Positions 15,520 through 25,108 of a stretch of 64,000 nt of DNA are shown one piece after another; position 1 is the stretch's first letter; every line of letters starts with the position of its first letter. The stretch spans positions 62,001-126,000 of the forward strand of contig NZ_BCRG01000004.1 of assembly GCF_001552475.1 (NCBI RefSeq), given 5' to 3'. Source of the DNA: Microbacterium oleivorans NBRC 103075 (GTDB lineage Bacteria > Actinomycetota > Actinomycetes > Actinomycetales > Microbacteriaceae). Made by a program: the position numbers and the translations under genes. A model generated the notes under the pieces. The model searched no databases. It was not told the DNA's origin and saw only the letters and a list, made by a program, of their open reading frames with translations.

Positions 15520-17247
15520 GTGGCAGCACGGCGTCGGGAAGGCGAAGACCTTCCCGACGACCGCGACGCGCGAGCGCGCTACCGCCGCATCCTTCGATTC
15601 GCGGCGAGGGCGCTCGCCGTCACATGGTGGTTCGAGCTCTTCCTGCCGCGCATCGGTCTCGGCTGGATCGGCGTGCGGGGTCGGTCGGCGCGGATGCAGC
15701 GCATCGCGCGTCGCTTCCACGGCCTGGCGATCGATCTCGGCGGCCTGATGATCAAGGTCGGCCAGTTCATGTCGTCGCGCCTCGACGTCCTGCCCCCGGA
15801 GATCACGAAGGAGCTCGAAGGGCTGCAGGACGAAGTCCCCGCCGTCCCGTTCCCCGACATCCGGGCAGAAGCCGAAGGGCAACTGGGGGTGAGCCTCGAC
15901 CGCGCGTTCATCGGCGTCGAGACTGAGCCGGTCGCGGCGGCATCCCTCGGACAGGCGCACCGCGCACGGCTCGCAGAAGAGGACGCAGCTCTCACCGGGC
16001 TGGATGCCGTCATCCTCAAGGTGCAGCGCCCCGGCATCCAGGGAATCGTCGACACCGACCTCGCCGCCCTCCGTCGTGTCGGGCGCTGGCTCAGCCACGT
16101 CCGGATCGTGTCGGATCGCGTCGATGCCCCGCAGCTCGTCGAGGAGTTCGCCGAGACCAGCCTCGAGGAGATCGACTACCTCCAGGAGGCGGCGAACGGC
16201 GAGCGGTTCGCCACGAACTTCGCCGGCGACCCTCGCGTCGGCGTCCCCGCGGTCGTGTGGGAGCGGACGTCCCGGCGCACCCTCACCCTCGAAGACGTCA
16301 CAGCGATCAAGATCACCGACCACGAGGCGCTGCGTGCGGCGGGGATCGACCCCGACGAGGTCGCTCAGGTGTTCGCATCGGTGATGTTCGACCAGGTGTT
16401 CACGCACGGCTTCTTCCACGCCGACCCGCATCCGGGCAACATCTTCGTCACGCCGCTTCCGGGGACGGATGCCGACGGTGCCGCGACCCGCCCCTGGCGG
16501 CTCACCTTCATCGACTTCGGGATGATGGGCGAAGTCCCGCCGAACCTTCGCAACGGGCTCCGCCGGCTCATGATCGCCGTCGCCGCGCGAGACGGTGTCG
16601 CCCTCGTGCAGAGCATCCGCGACGTGGGCGTCCTTCTGCCGAGCGCCGACACGACCGAGCTCGAACGCGCCATGACCCAGCTGTTCGCGCGTTTCGGCGG
16701 CATGGGCTTCGCGGAGCTCCGCGAAGTCGACCCGCGGGAGTTCCGGGCGTTCGCGATCGAGTTCCAGGATGTCGTCCGCTCGCTGCCGTTCCAATTGCCG
16801 GAGAACTTCCTCCTCATCGTCCGTGCGATGTCGCTGACGTCGGGCGTCTGCAGTGCGCTCAACCCGGCTTTCAACCTGTGGGATGCCGTCGAGCCGTACG
16901 CCTCGCGCCTCGTGCGGGAAGAAGGACGGAACGCCGTCACCGACGTCCTCCGCCGTGCCGTGTCGGGGATCGCCACGGCGTCCCGTCTGCCCGCGCGCGT
17001 CGACGATTTCATCACCCGCGTCGAGGATCACCGGATCTCACTTCCCGACCCGGCGCTCGAGCGCCGCGTCGCGCGCCTCGAGCAGCTCGGCCGTCGCACC
17101 CTCTCGGGGCTGCTGTTCGCCGCGCTCCTGGTCGGTGGGGCCACGCTTCGCCCTGAGGACCCTGTGCTCGGCGGGGTCCTCATGACGGGGTCGCTCCTGC
17201 CGCTCGCGCACACGTTGCTGGCAGGCGTGTTCGGTCGCCGCTGGTGA
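15520..17247 (+). CDS. ABC1/AarF/UbiB-family atypical kinase
   Basis: A 575-residue membrane-associated kinase-like ATPase. Diagnostic motifs are the KxGQ segment MIKVGQFMSSR (about 80), the Ala-rich nucleotide loop AAASLGQAH in place of a Gly-rich loop, HADPHPGN (catalytic loop) and FIDFGMMGEV (DFG equivalent). Two hydrophobic segments at the C-terminus (about 525-570) form a membrane hairpin. UbiB relatives support isoprenoid quinone or lipid metabolism, and the role in menaquinone-using actinobacteria is unclear. GTG 15520 is five bases after the PadR stop, suggesting coupling. Confidence 0.88.
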   Translation: MAARRREGEDLPDDRDARARYRRILRFAARALAVTWWFELFLPRIGLGWIGVRGRSARMQRIARRFHGLAIDLGGLMIKVGQFMSSRLDVLPPEITKELEGLQDEVPAVPFPDIRAEAEGQLGVSLDRAFIGVETEPVAAASLGQAHRARLAEEDAALTGLDAVILKVQRPGIQGIVDTDLAALRRVGRWLSHVRIVSDRVDAPQLVEEFAETSLEEIDYLQEAANGERFATNFAGDPRVGVPAVVWERTSRRTLTLEDVTAIKITDHEALRAAGIDPDEVAQVFASVMFDQVFTHGFFHADPHPGNIFVTPLPGTDADGAATRPWRLTFIDFGMMGEVPPNLRNGLRRLMIAVAARDGVALVQSIRDVGVLLPSADTTELERAMTQLFARFGGMGFAELREVDPREFRAFAIEFQDVVRSLPFQLPENFLLIVRAMSLTSGVCSALNPAFNLWDAVEPYASRLVREEGRNAVTDVLRRAVSGIATASRLPARVDDFITRVEDHRISLPDPALERRVARLEQLGRRTLSGLLFAALLVGGATLRPEDPVLGGVLMTGSLLPLAHTLLAGVFGRRW

Positions 17248-17328
17248 CACCGGGATGCGGCGCGGCCGCCGCCTAGGATGAGTCCGGCGCGCCGGCACAG
17301 CTCTGACGGGGCGCGTAGAGGAGGCGGC

Positions 17329-17886
17329 ATGGCCGACAATCGCAGGACCTGGATTCTCGTCGACGGTGAGAACATCGACGCGACGCTCGGCGGATCGATC
17401 CTCGGGCGGCGTCCGCAGCCCGACGAGCGTCCGCGCTGGGACCGGATCCTGTCTTTCGTCGCCGACCAGTGGAACCAGGAAGCGCGCGGCCTCTTCTTCC
17501 TGAACGCCTCGATCAACCTGCCGATGTCGTTCGTCCAGGCCCTCCTGGCTCTCGGCTACCAGCCCGTGCCGCTCTCGGGCGATCCCGACGAGAAGGTCGT
17601 CGACCTCGCCATCCAGCGGACGCTGAAGGCGCTGCAGGCCCACGGCGACGACGTCGTGCTCGTCAGCCACGACGGCGACTTCGTCGACGACCTCGGCGTG
17701 CTGGCCGACGGCTCGCGCCGCGTCGGAGTGCTCGCCTTCGAGGAGTTCCGCAACGGCGGGTTCGCGCAGATCCCCGGCATTCGCTTCTTCGACCTCGAAT
17801 ACGACGCGAGCGCCTTCGACGCGCAGCTGCCGCGCGTGCGCATCATCCCGATCGAGGAGTTCGACCCGGAGCAGTTCCTGCGCTGA
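17329..17886 (+). CDS. NYN domain protein (PIN-like nuclease fold)
   Basis: A 185-residue protein with a single NYN domain. Acidic active-site positions are seen in ILVDGENIDA (about 6-15), DEKVVDLAIQRTL (about 87-99) and LVSHDGDFVDDL (about 110-121). These metal-binding Asp residues define the NYN/PIN ribonuclease fold, so an RNA-processing role is likely. AGAGGAGGCGGC gives a strong ribosome-binding site before ATG 17329. It is convergent with the lactonase gene with only six bases between stops. Confidence 0.85.
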   Translation: MADNRRTWILVDGENIDATLGGSILGRRPQPDERPRWDRILSFVADQWNQEARGLFFLNASINLPMSFVQALLALGYQPVPLSGDPDEKVVDLAIQRTLKALQAHGDDVVLVSHDGDFVDDLGVLADGSRRVGVLAFEEFRNGGFAQIPGIRFFDLEYDASAFDAQLPRVRIIPIEEFDPEQFLR

Positions 17887-17892
17887 GCGGGG

Positions 17893-18927
17893 TCAGGCGA
17901 AGCGCACCCAGTTCGCGCCGCGCCCCGTCTCGTATCGGCCCTGCAGGTGCAGGTCGGTGCCGTCGATCCGGTAGAGCGACACCGCCGTCGACTGCTCGCC
18001 GGCCGCGACGAGCAGCGTGCGGTCGCCGTTGACTGCGAAGCCGCGGGGCTGCGTCTCGGTCACGACGAATCCGGCGGGCGCGGCGAGGGAGCCGTCGGCG
18101 TCGATTGGGAGTGCCGCGAGCGTGCTCGCCGTGCGCTCAGACGCCCACACGACGCCGTCGGTGAGATGGATGTCGGCGCCCCACACGTAGCGATTCTTCC
18201 GAGGGTCTTCGTCGATGACGCTGTGGCGCAGCTTCTCGGACGGGTCGTGCGCGGGAGTCGAATCGACCAGAGCGAGCGCGCCCGACGACGGGTCGCGGTG
18301 GTAGCGCAACACCTCGCCGGTGAACTCGGTCAGGACGTAGACCGTTTGCTGGTCGTCACTGAACGCCAGGTGGCGCGGACCGCTGCCGGCAGGCGCGTCG
18401 GCAGTCGGCGGGTCGAGCGGCGTCAGGGAGAGGTCGCTTTCGAGCGAGAACTGCGCGACGAGGTCGGTCTCGAGCGAGACGAAGTAGGAGTGACGCCCGT
18501 CTGCGCTGGCCATCACGGAGTGGAGCCGCGGGAAGCGCACCTCGGCCGCGGGTGCCGAGACCTCGCCTCCGGCACCGACCACGCACACGATGCCGTAGCC
18601 GCCGGAGTAGGCCGCCCCCAGGAGGACCGAACCGTCCCGCGTCAGCGACAGGTAGTTCATCGCGCCGCCGGGCAGCGACACCCGGGACTGCGGCGTCAGC
18701 ACGCCGGTCTCACGATCGAGCGAGAGGGTCAGGATGCCGGCATCCGCGTTGTCATCGTCGGCTTTGACCGAGGCGTAGACGAAGCCGCGCTCGGCGTCGA
18801 CGGCGAAGTTCGAGCACCCGGTGGTCCCCTCGGTGACGGAGAGGCGATCGAGTCCGGCATCCGTCACGCGGAACGTGCTGATCGAGGAGTCACCGGCATT
18901 GGCTACGAGGACGAGCGAAGAGGACAT
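17893..18927 (-). CDS. Lactonase family beta-propeller protein (Pgl-like)
   Basis: A 344-residue protein of the seven-bladed 6-phosphogluconolactonase (YbhE-type) family, with repeated strand patterns such as VYASVKAD, GSGPRHLAFS, VYVLTEFTGEV and RGFAVNGDRTLLVAAG. Characteristic residues are GPRHLAF (about 188) and ADIHLTDGVVWASER (about 265). It may hydrolyse phosphogluconolactone in the pentose phosphate pathway, though many relatives have unknown substrates. ATG 18927 is chosen over a longer frame because the first blade starts there. It is divergent from the TSUP permease gene. Confidence 0.85.
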   Translation of the reverse strand: MSSSLVLVANAGDSSISTFRVTDAGLDRLSVTEGTTGCSNFAVDAERGFVYASVKADDDNADAGILTLSLDRETGVLTPQSRVSLPGGAMNYLSLTRDGSVLLGAAYSGGYGIVCVVGAGGEVSAPAAEVRFPRLHSVMASADGRHSYFVSLETDLVAQFSLESDLSLTPLDPPTADAPAGSGPRHLAFSDDQQTVYVLTEFTGEVLRYHRDPSSGALALVDSTPAHDPSEKLRHSVIDEDPRKNRYVWGADIHLTDGVVWASERTASTLAALPIDADGSLAAPAGFVVTETQPRGFAVNGDRTLLVAAGEQSTAVSLYRIDGTDLHLQGRYETGRGANWVRFA

Positions 18928-19015
18928 GATCCGATCGTATGCCGCACCCCGCAGGCGGTGTCGCGTCAGCCCGGGAGTAGGGTCGACGCATGCGTTTCGT
19001 GTCGGACCCTCTCTC

Positions 19016-19813
19016 GTGACCACGCTTCCGACCACCGACCGCACCGTCCGCTACTACCTCGGCGCGCTGTCGATCGGGCTGCTCGCGGGGCTCATGTCGG
19101 GCATGTTCGGCGTCGGCGGCGGCACGGTCATCGTCCCGCTGCTGCTGACGCTCCTCGTCTTCGACCAGCGCCGCGCGGCGGGCACGTCCCTCGCCGCGAT
19201 CGTGCCGACCGCCGCAGTCGGCGTCATCTCTTACGCCGCCGTGGGCGCGGTCGCCTGGATCCCGGCGATCATCCTCGCGGCGGGCGCCGTCATCGGCGCG
19301 CAGGTCGGCACGTGGCTGCTGGCGCGGCTGCCGCAGAACGCGGTCCGGTGGGGATTCATCGCCTTCCTCGTGCTCGTCATCGTGACGCTGTTCATCGTCA
19401 TCCCTTCGCGCGACGCCGAGGTGGCGCTCACCTGGGGAACCGGCGTCGGTTTCGCGGTGCTCGGCGTCTTCACGGGCACCATGGCGGGGCTCCTGGGCGT
19501 CGGCGGCGGCGTCATCGTGGTGCCGGCGCTCATGTTCCTCTTCGGCACGAGCGATCTCATCGCCAAGGGCACATCGCTGCTGATGATGATTCCGACCGCG
19601 ATCTCGGGCACGATCGGCAACCTCCGTCGTCACAACGTCGACCTCGTCGCCGCGGGCGTCATCGGCATTGCCGCGTGCACGACGACGGCACTCGGCGCGT
19701 GGCTCGCGACCCTCGTCGACCCGTTCACCGCGAACGTCCTGTTCGCCGTCTACCTCACCTTCATCGCCGTGCAGCTTGCGATCAAAGCTGTTCGCGCTCA
19801 TCGCTCGCGCTGA
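19016..19813 (+). CDS. TSUP-family (TauE/SafE) anion transporter
   Basis: A 265-residue inner membrane protein with the internal duplication of the TSUP family. The first repeat carries GMFGVGGGTVIVPLL (about 28-42) and the second GLLGVGGGVIVVPAL (about 160-174). About eight helices are predicted. Relatives export sulfite, sulfoacetate or related organosulfur anions; no sulfur gene is adjacent, so the substrate is open. GTG 19016 starts just ahead of the first helix and has no obvious ribosome-binding site. Confidence 0.85.
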   Translation: MTTLPTTDRTVRYYLGALSIGLLAGLMSGMFGVGGGTVIVPLLLTLLVFDQRRAAGTSLAAIVPTAAVGVISYAAVGAVAWIPAIILAAGAVIGAQVGTWLLARLPQNAVRWGFIAFLVLVIVTLFIVIPSRDAEVALTWGTGVGFAVLGVFTGTMAGLLGVGGGVIVVPALMFLFGTSDLIAKGTSLLMMIPTAISGTIGNLRRHNVDLVAAGVIGIAACTTTALGAWLATLVDPFTANVLFAVYLTFIAVQLAIKAVRAHRSR

Positions 19814-19850
19814 CCGGGCCCACCGGAGGCCCGGACGGTAGGATCGTCCG

Positions 19851-20297
19851 GTGCCTGTGAATCCCGAGTTGCTCGGTCGAGCTTTCCCGCCGACCGCCCC
19901 GTACCTCGTCGGCCGAGAGAAGGTCCGCGAGTTCGCGCGCGCCGTCTTCGCGACCGACCCGCAGCACGACGACCCCGCCGCAGCGGTGGCCCTCGGCTAC
20001 GCCGACGTCGTCGCGCCGCCGACATTCGCGATGGTCATCCAGGACTTCACCCTGCAGCAGTTGCTGAGCGAACCGGACTCGGGCATCGTCCTCGAGCGGG
20101 TCGTCCACGCTGAGCAGCGCTTCCGATACACGCGGCCGATCGTCGCCGGCGACGAGCTGTCGGCCGTTCTGACGGTCACCGCCATCCGCGCCTTCGGCAA
20201 GGGCGCGATGGTGACGAGTGAGGCCGAGATCACGGATGCCGGTGGCGACCACGTCGTCACGGCGACGTCCGTCCTGCTGGTGGGAGGCGACGAATGA
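19851..20297 (+). CDS. FAS1-like/MaoC-type dehydratase subunit (HadA-like)
   Basis: A 148-residue hot-dog fold protein matching the N-terminal type MaoC dehydratase that partners a catalytic subunit. Seen are an N-terminal GRAFPPTAPYLVGREKVREF, the hot-dog helix region APPTFAMVI and the strand RFRYTRPIVAGDEL. It overlaps the next gene by four bases, so the two are translated together, as with mycobacterial hadA/hadB. Mycolic-acid synthesis is not expected in this lineage, so the pair may dehydrate other 3-hydroxyacyl thioesters. Confidence 0.82.
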   Translation: MPVNPELLGRAFPPTAPYLVGREKVREFARAVFATDPQHDDPAAAVALGYADVVAPPTFAMVIQDFTLQQLLSEPDSGIVLERVVHAEQRFRYTRPIVAGDELSAVLTVTAIRAFGKGAMVTSEAEITDAGGDHVVTATSVLLVGGDE

Positions 20298-20701
20298 CCA
20301 CTCTCGAGGTCGGCACCGTCGTCGCCGAACGCACTGTGCACCTGACGCGCGCCTCGCTCGTCCGATACGCGGGAGCGTCGGGCGACTTCAACCCCATCCA
20401 CTTCAATGATGCTGTTGCGGAGCGTGTGGGCCTTCCCGGCGTCCTCGCGCACGGCATGCTCACCATGGGTCTCTCCGTCGAGACGATCGTCGAGTGGCTC
20501 GGCGACTCGGGCCGCATCCTCGAATACGGTGTGCGTTTCACGCGCCCCGTCGTGGTCGACAACGAGTCCGGCGCGAACGTCACCGTCGTCGCGAAGGTCG
20601 GTGCGATCGACGACGACACCGTCCGCATCGACCTGACCGTCAGTCACGAGGGCACGACGGTCCTCGGCAAGGCGCAGGTGCGCGTACGCGCGGCATCCTG
20701 A
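20294..20701 (+). CDS. MaoC family dehydratase (HadB-like)
   Basis: A 135-residue hot-dog dehydratase. The catalytic hydratase-2 motif is clear: YAGASGDFNPIHFNDAVA (about 25-42), with Asp and His in the usual positions, then GVLAHGMLTMG. It dehydrates or hydrates acyl thioesters, probably as a heterodimer with the upstream subunit. It is linked by ATGA to that gene, and its stop overlaps the murB start, so all three are likely one transcript. This MaoC-MaoC-murB order is common in high-GC Gram-positives. Confidence 0.87.
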   Translation: MTTLEVGTVVAERTVHLTRASLVRYAGASGDFNPIHFNDAVAERVGLPGVLAHGMLTMGLSVETIVEWLGDSGRILEYGVRFTRPVVVDNESGANVTVVAKVGAIDDDTVRIDLTVSHEGTTVLGKAQVRVRAAS

Positions 20702-21837
20702 TGCCCGAGATCACTCCCGTCCCGCTCTCGCAACTCACGACGCTCCGCGTCGGGGGAACGCCGCAGCGCACCGTCGACGCGCGGACGACCGGCGAGCTCG
20801 TCGACGCGCTCCGCGACGTCTGGTCGACGGGGGAGCGGTGGCTCGTCCTCGGCGGCGGCTCGAACCTGCTCTTCAGCGACGACGAGTTCGACGGCACGGT
20901 GATCCTCGTCCGGACGACCGGCATCGAGCGGCTCCCGTCGCCGAACCCGGGACACGTCCGACTCAAGGTGCAGGCCGGTCACTCCTGGGACGACCTCGTC
21001 GCTCAGACCGTCGCCGCGGGACTCAGCGGCATCGAGGCGATGGCGGGCATCCCCGGCACCACCGGCGCCGCTCCCATCCAGAACATCGGCGCGTACGGGC
21101 AGGAGATCGTCGAGACGCTCGTCGAGGTCGAGCTGATCGACGAGTCGACCGGTGACGTGTCGGTGGTGCCGGCATCCGATCTCGGCCTCGGTCTTCGCAC
21201 CTCGGTGTTGAAGAAGCACTACGGTTCGGTGCCCGAGCGCTCCGCGGTGATCCTGTCGGTCACGCTCGAGCTCGCTCAAGTCGGCCACGGTGCGGTACCC
21301 GTGCGCGGCACGCAGTTGCGTTCGGCGCTGGGGCTCGACGCGGATGCCGCGGTCCCGCTCGCGTGGATCCGCGAGACCGTCCTCGAGATCCGCGCCCGCA
21401 AGGGCATGGTCCTCGATGAGGGCGATCAGGACACATGGAGTGCCGGGTCGTTCTTCCAGAACCCCGTCGTCTCGGCGCAGTTCGCGGCCACGCTTCCCGC
21501 GGAGGCGCCGCGCTGGTCGATGGCGCCGGAACCCGAAGCAGACCGCGTCATTCCGCTCGACCAGTTCACCGGGTTCGTCCCGCCTCGCGTCGGCGGACCT
21601 GCGCCCGTGAAGATCAGCGCCGCCTGGCTCATCGAGCAGGCGGGCATGCGCAAGGGGTTCCGCCTCCCCGGCTCGCAGGCGTCGCTCTCGACGAAGCACG
21701 CGCTCGCGCTCACCAACCGGGGCCGCGCGACGGCCGAAGAGGTCGCCGCACTCGCCCGGCTCATCCAGCAGCGCGTGCAGTCGGAGTTCGGCGTGCTGCT
21801 GCAGCCCGAGCCGGTGCTCTTCGACGTCGAGCTCTGA
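20701..21837 (+). CDS. murB: UDP-N-acetylmuramate dehydrogenase
   Basis: A 378-residue FAD enzyme that reduces UDP-GlcNAc-enolpyruvate to UDP-MurNAc in cytoplasmic peptidoglycan precursor synthesis. FAD-binding motifs are GGGSNLLFSD (about 53-62) and GIPGTTGAAPIQNIGAYGQE (about 117-136). The proton donor Ser lies in WSAGSFFQNP. KISAAWLIEQAG and the C-terminal GVLLQPEPVLFDVEL, with its conserved Glu, complete the type I fold. Start ATG 20701 overlaps the preceding stop. A hairpin lies 13 bases after the stop, before the convergent aminotransferase gene. Confidence 0.95.
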   Translation: MPEITPVPLSQLTTLRVGGTPQRTVDARTTGELVDALRDVWSTGERWLVLGGGSNLLFSDDEFDGTVILVRTTGIERLPSPNPGHVRLKVQAGHSWDDLVAQTVAAGLSGIEAMAGIPGTTGAAPIQNIGAYGQEIVETLVEVELIDESTGDVSVVPASDLGLGLRTSVLKKHYGSVPERSAVILSVTLELAQVGHGAVPVRGTQLRSALGLDADAAVPLAWIRETVLEIRARKGMVLDEGDQDTWSAGSFFQNPVVSAQFAATLPAEAPRWSMAPEPEADRVIPLDQFTGFVPPRVGGPAPVKISAAWLIEQAGMRKGFRLPGSQASLSTKHALALTNRGRATAEEVAALARLIQQRVQSEFGVLLQPEPVLFDVEL

Positions 21838-21849
21838 GGCGCGCGTTCG

Positions 21850-21914
21850 GCGCCGAGGTCCCGATCCGGCCGGAAACAGCGCGCCCATTCCCGGCCCGAG
21901 TGGGACTTCGGCGC
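21850..21914. terminator. Inverted repeat between convergent genes
   Basis: GCGCCGAGGTCCC (21850-21862) pairs with GGGACTTCGGCGC (21902-21914) with one G-T pair. The 39-base middle also has pairing potential. It lies between murB and the convergent aminotransferase gene. There is no T tract. Confidence 0.5.
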
Positions 21915-21935
21915 TCGTCACCGAAGCCCGGGGCC

Positions 21936-23135
21936 TCAGGCGAACAGGCGCTGCAGGCGCTGGACGCCTTCGAGCAGCTGGTCCTCACCGAGCGCGTATG
22001 ACAGACGCAGGTAGCCCGACGGACCGAACGCCTCACCCGGGACGACCGCGACCTCGGCGCGCTCGAGGATGAAGTCCGCGAGTTCGAGCGATGTGTCGAT
22101 GCGGACACCGTCCCAGTCGCGGCCGAGCAAGCCCGTCACATCGGGGTAGACGTAGAACGCGCCGAGCGGGTTCGGCACCGTCACGCCGGGGATCTTGGCG
22201 AGCTCGGCGACGATGAGGCCGCGGCGGCGGTCGAACGCCTGCCGCATGCTCTCCGCCTCGTCCTGCGGACCGGTGAGCGCCGCGAGGGCGGCACGCTGGG
22301 CGATGTTGTTCACGTTCGAGCTGAGGTGCGACTGCAGGTTGGCGGCGACTTTGATGGCGTCGGCAGGCCCCACCATCCAGCCCACGCGCCATCCGGTCAT
22401 CGCATAGGTCTTCGCGACGCCGTTGACGAGGATCGTCTGCCCGGCGAGGTCGGGCACCGCTTCGACGATCGACTGCGACCGGGCGCCTTCATAAACGAGG
22501 TTCTGGTAGATCTCATCGCTGATCACCCAGATGCCGTGGGCGAGGGCCCACTCGCCGATGGCCTTCGTCTCGTCGGGCGTGTAGACCGCGCCGGTCGGGT
22601 TGGACGGCGAGACGAAGACGAGCACCGTGGTCTTGTCGGTGCGAGCGGCCTCGAGCTGGTCGACGGTGACCTTGTACTCCTGGTCGGCCCCGGCGAACAC
22701 CTCGACGGGCACACCGTCGGCGAGGGCGATCGCCTCCGGGTACGTGGTCCAGTACGGCGCGGGAAGCAGGACCTCGTCGCCCGGGTTCACGACCGCCTGG
22801 AACGCCTGGTAGACGGACTGCTTGCCGCCGTTGGTGACGATGACCTGCGACGGCGCGACCTCGAGCCCCGAGTCGCGGAGGGTCTTGCCGGCGATCGCTT
22901 CACGCAGCACCGGCAGACCGGCAGCGGGCGTGTAGCGGAAGTTCGCGGGGTCGCGGAGGGCCTCGGCAGCGGCATCCACGACGAACTGCGGCGTCGCGAA
23001 GTCGGGCTCTCCGGCGGCGTAGGAGATGACCGGTCGGCCGGCGGCCTGCAGGCCCTTGGCCTTGGCATCGACCTTGAGGGTCGCGGACTCGGCGATGGCG
23101 GTCAATTTGCGGGAGAGCGGGGCGCGTTCGGTCAC
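21936..23135 (-). CDS. aspC: PLP-dependent aminotransferase, aspartate aminotransferase type
   Basis: A 399-residue fold-type I aminotransferase. Seen are the substrate-loop [11 protein letters not shown] (about 34-44), the cofactor-contacting [22 protein letters not shown], and the Schiff-base Lys in [17 protein letters not shown] (about 237-253). It probably transfers amino groups between aspartate or a similar amino acid and 2-oxoglutarate. GTG 23135 gives the usual MTERAPLS start; GGAGG overlaps it closely, so initiation may be weak. In other actinobacteria this gene normally stands directly before tRNA-Trp and secE; here it is followed by a sugar locus. Confidence 0.88.
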   Translation of the reverse strand: MTERAPLSRKLTAIAESATLKVDAKAKGLQAAGRPVISYAAGEPDFATPQFVVDAAAEALRDPANFRYTPAAGLPVLREAIAGKTLRDSGLEVAPSQVIVTNGGKQSVYQAFQAVVNPGDEVLLPAPYWTTYPEAIALADGVPVEVFAGADQEYKVTVDQLEAARTDKTTVLVFVSPSNPTGAVYTPDETKAIGEWALAHGIWVISDEIYQNLVYEGARSQSIVEAVPDLAGQTILVNGVAKTYAMTGWRVGWMVGPADAIKVAANLQSHLSSNVNNIAQRAALAALTGPQDEAESMRQAFDRRRGLIVAELAKIPGVTVPNPLGAFYVYPDVTGLLGRDWDGVRIDTSLELADFILERAEVAVVPGEAFGPSGYLRLSYALGEDQLLEGVQRLQRLFA

Positions 23136-23185
23136 CCTCCGAGCGTAGCGTCGCGGGGTGGGCACGCACAGCGCGGCGGCCCCTG

Positions 23186-25108
23186 TTACAGCGTCGTCGG
23201 GAGCCACACGCGCATCGTCGACGGTCCCCGGTCTCCCCAGTCGCGATATGGCACGAGCCTGACCTCGCGCGCCGCTGCGGCGGAGAGATCGGCCGGGCCG
23301 TACGGCCACGTACGGGCGTCGTCGTCACGAATCCCGATGGGCAGCCAGACCTCGCCGTCGCGTTCGACCGGACGCGCCCCTCGATCGACGACGGCCCGGT
23401 CGACGGAAGCGCCGAGGTCGGTCGATTCGAGCGCGTAGACGACCGGACCGCGCTCTATCGCGACACTCCCGCGCACCGCGTCGATGAGCGGATGCGGATG
23501 CGTCACCCGGGCCTCCAAGGGCAGACGCAGCTCGATCACATCACCGGCACGGAAGACACGATGCACCGTCGCCATGCCCGGGGCGAGCGTCTGCACGTCT
23601 CGTCCGTCGGTCAGGGTTGCGGAGTCGGCCCAGGACGGCACCCGGAGACTCAAGGTCCACGGGTCCTCCGGCGACTCGGTGATGCGCACCCGGATGAGTC
23701 CGTCGTCCGGGTACGCCGTCTCGACGTGGAAGGCGATGACGTCTCCGAACGGCGCGGTGGTGCGGATCTCGGCATCGGCGTATTGGTGAACCTGGATGCC
23801 GCGATCGTCCGCCGTGGCGACGTAGGCGCCCAGCGCGGCGATCGTGCGTGCCAGATTCGGCGGACAGCACGAGACCTCGAACCACGGCGCACGCACCGAT
23901 GACGAGGCGCGCGGCGACGTCGTCTCGGGATCGACGGGTTCGCCGGGGGTGCGCTGGTGGAGCGTGTTGGCATAGAAGAACGAGCGCCCGTCCGACCCGA
24001 CCGCGGTGGCGACGACGTTGAAGAGCGTGCGCTCGATGAGGTCGGCGTGCGCAGGGTCGCCGTCGGCGAGCAGCAGCCGCCACGACAGCATCACGGAGGA
24101 GACGCCCGCACACGTTTCGGAGTACGCGCGGTCTGCCGGCAGTTCCCAGTCCTCGCCGAAAGCTTCGTCCTGATGATGCGAGCCCTGGCCACCGGTCAGG
24201 TAGGTGCGCCGCGCGACGGCGTGCGAGGTCTGGCGACGGACGGCATCCAGCAGCTCGTCGTCGCCCTGCTCGACGGCGACGTCGACGGCACCGGCGGCGA
24301 GGTAGTTCGCGCGAACCGCGTGGCCGCGCAGCGAGTGCGCCTCGCGGACCGGCACATCGTCCTGGAAGTACGCGCGCCCCCACTCGATGTCGGCGAGCGT
24401 GCCGTGCCCGCGTCGCTCGATGAACAGCGCCGATTGCGCGAGGTAACGCGGCTCGCGAAGGGCGCGCCCGAGTTCGGCGAGCCCCGTCTCGACCTCGGCG
24501 TGGCCGCAGACCCGCTCAATCCCGCCGGGGCCGAAGACTCGGCAGACGAGGTCGGCCGCCCGCCGCGCGATCGCCACCAGCCCGTCGTCGGCGTCCGGTC
24601 GGGTGCGGTGCCGGGCGACGGCGGCCTGGAAGAGGTGACCCAGGCAGTACAGTTCGTGTCCCCACTCGAGTTCGGACCACCGGGGTGCCTGGCCCGCGCG
24701 CCCGAACATGGTGTTCAGGTACCCGTCCGGCTCTTGCGCCGCCGCGACCCTCGCGACGACGTCGCGGAAGGTCTGTTCGGCGGCCGCGTCGGGGCGTCGT
24801 CCCACCTCCCAGGCGAGGGCCTCGAGGTACTTGTAGACCTCGGAATCCGAGAACTCCCGCCCTCGACGACCCTCGGGGAGCGCGCCGCGCGCGGCACGGT
24901 CGAAGTTGCTTAGCCAGCCCTCGGACTCCAGTCGCGCATGGATGTGGGGGAGGGTCTCGGTGGCGTTGAGCTGCTGCCGTTCGGCCCACAGCCCCCCCGT
25001 CACGGTGACCTCGGACAGACCCAGGGGGCGCACCCGCCCGCGACTGGGGCTGGCAGGCGCGACGGGCGGAGTGATCGCAGTGTGCGGGAACAGAGGAGTC
25101 ATGGTCAT
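23186..25108 (-). CDS. Glycoside hydrolase family 127 protein (beta-L-arabinofuranosidase type)
   Basis: A 640-residue cytoplasmic enzyme with no signal peptide. GH127 members remove beta-L-arabinofuranose from arabino-oligosaccharides using a Cys nucleophile held by zinc. The active-site pair is in [10 protein letters not shown] (C414, C415). Supporting motifs are [38 protein letters not shown] and YANTLHQR. The N-terminal half is an all-helical barrel and the last 250 residues are beta-rich. ATG 25108 overlaps the TGA of the upstream permease gene. It would act on sugar imported by that transporter. Related GH families with other specificities are possible. Confidence 0.85.
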   Translation of the reverse strand: MTMTPLFPHTAITPPVAPASPSRGRVRPLGLSEVTVTGGLWAERQQLNATETLPHIHARLESEGWLSNFDRAARGALPEGRRGREFSDSEVYKYLEALAWEVGRRPDAAAEQTFRDVVARVAAAQEPDGYLNTMFGRAGQAPRWSELEWGHELYCLGHLFQAAVARHRTRPDADDGLVAIARRAADLVCRVFGPGGIERVCGHAEVETGLAELGRALREPRYLAQSALFIERRGHGTLADIEWGRAYFQDDVPVREAHSLRGHAVRANYLAAGAVDVAVEQGDDELLDAVRRQTSHAVARRTYLTGGQGSHHQDEAFGEDWELPADRAYSETCAGVSSVMLSWRLLLADGDPAHADLIERTLFNVVATAVGSDGRSFFYANTLHQRTPGEPVDPETTSPRASSSVRAPWFEVSCCPPNLARTIAALGAYVATADDRGIQVHQYADAEIRTTAPFGDVIAFHVETAYPDDGLIRVRITESPEDPWTLSLRVPSWADSATLTDGRDVQTLAPGMATVHRVFRAGDVIELRLPLEARVTHPHPLIDAVRGSVAIERGPVVYALESTDLGASVDRAVVDRGARPVERDGEVWLPIGIRDDDARTWPYGPADLSAAAAREVRLVPYRDWGDRGPSTMRVWLPTTL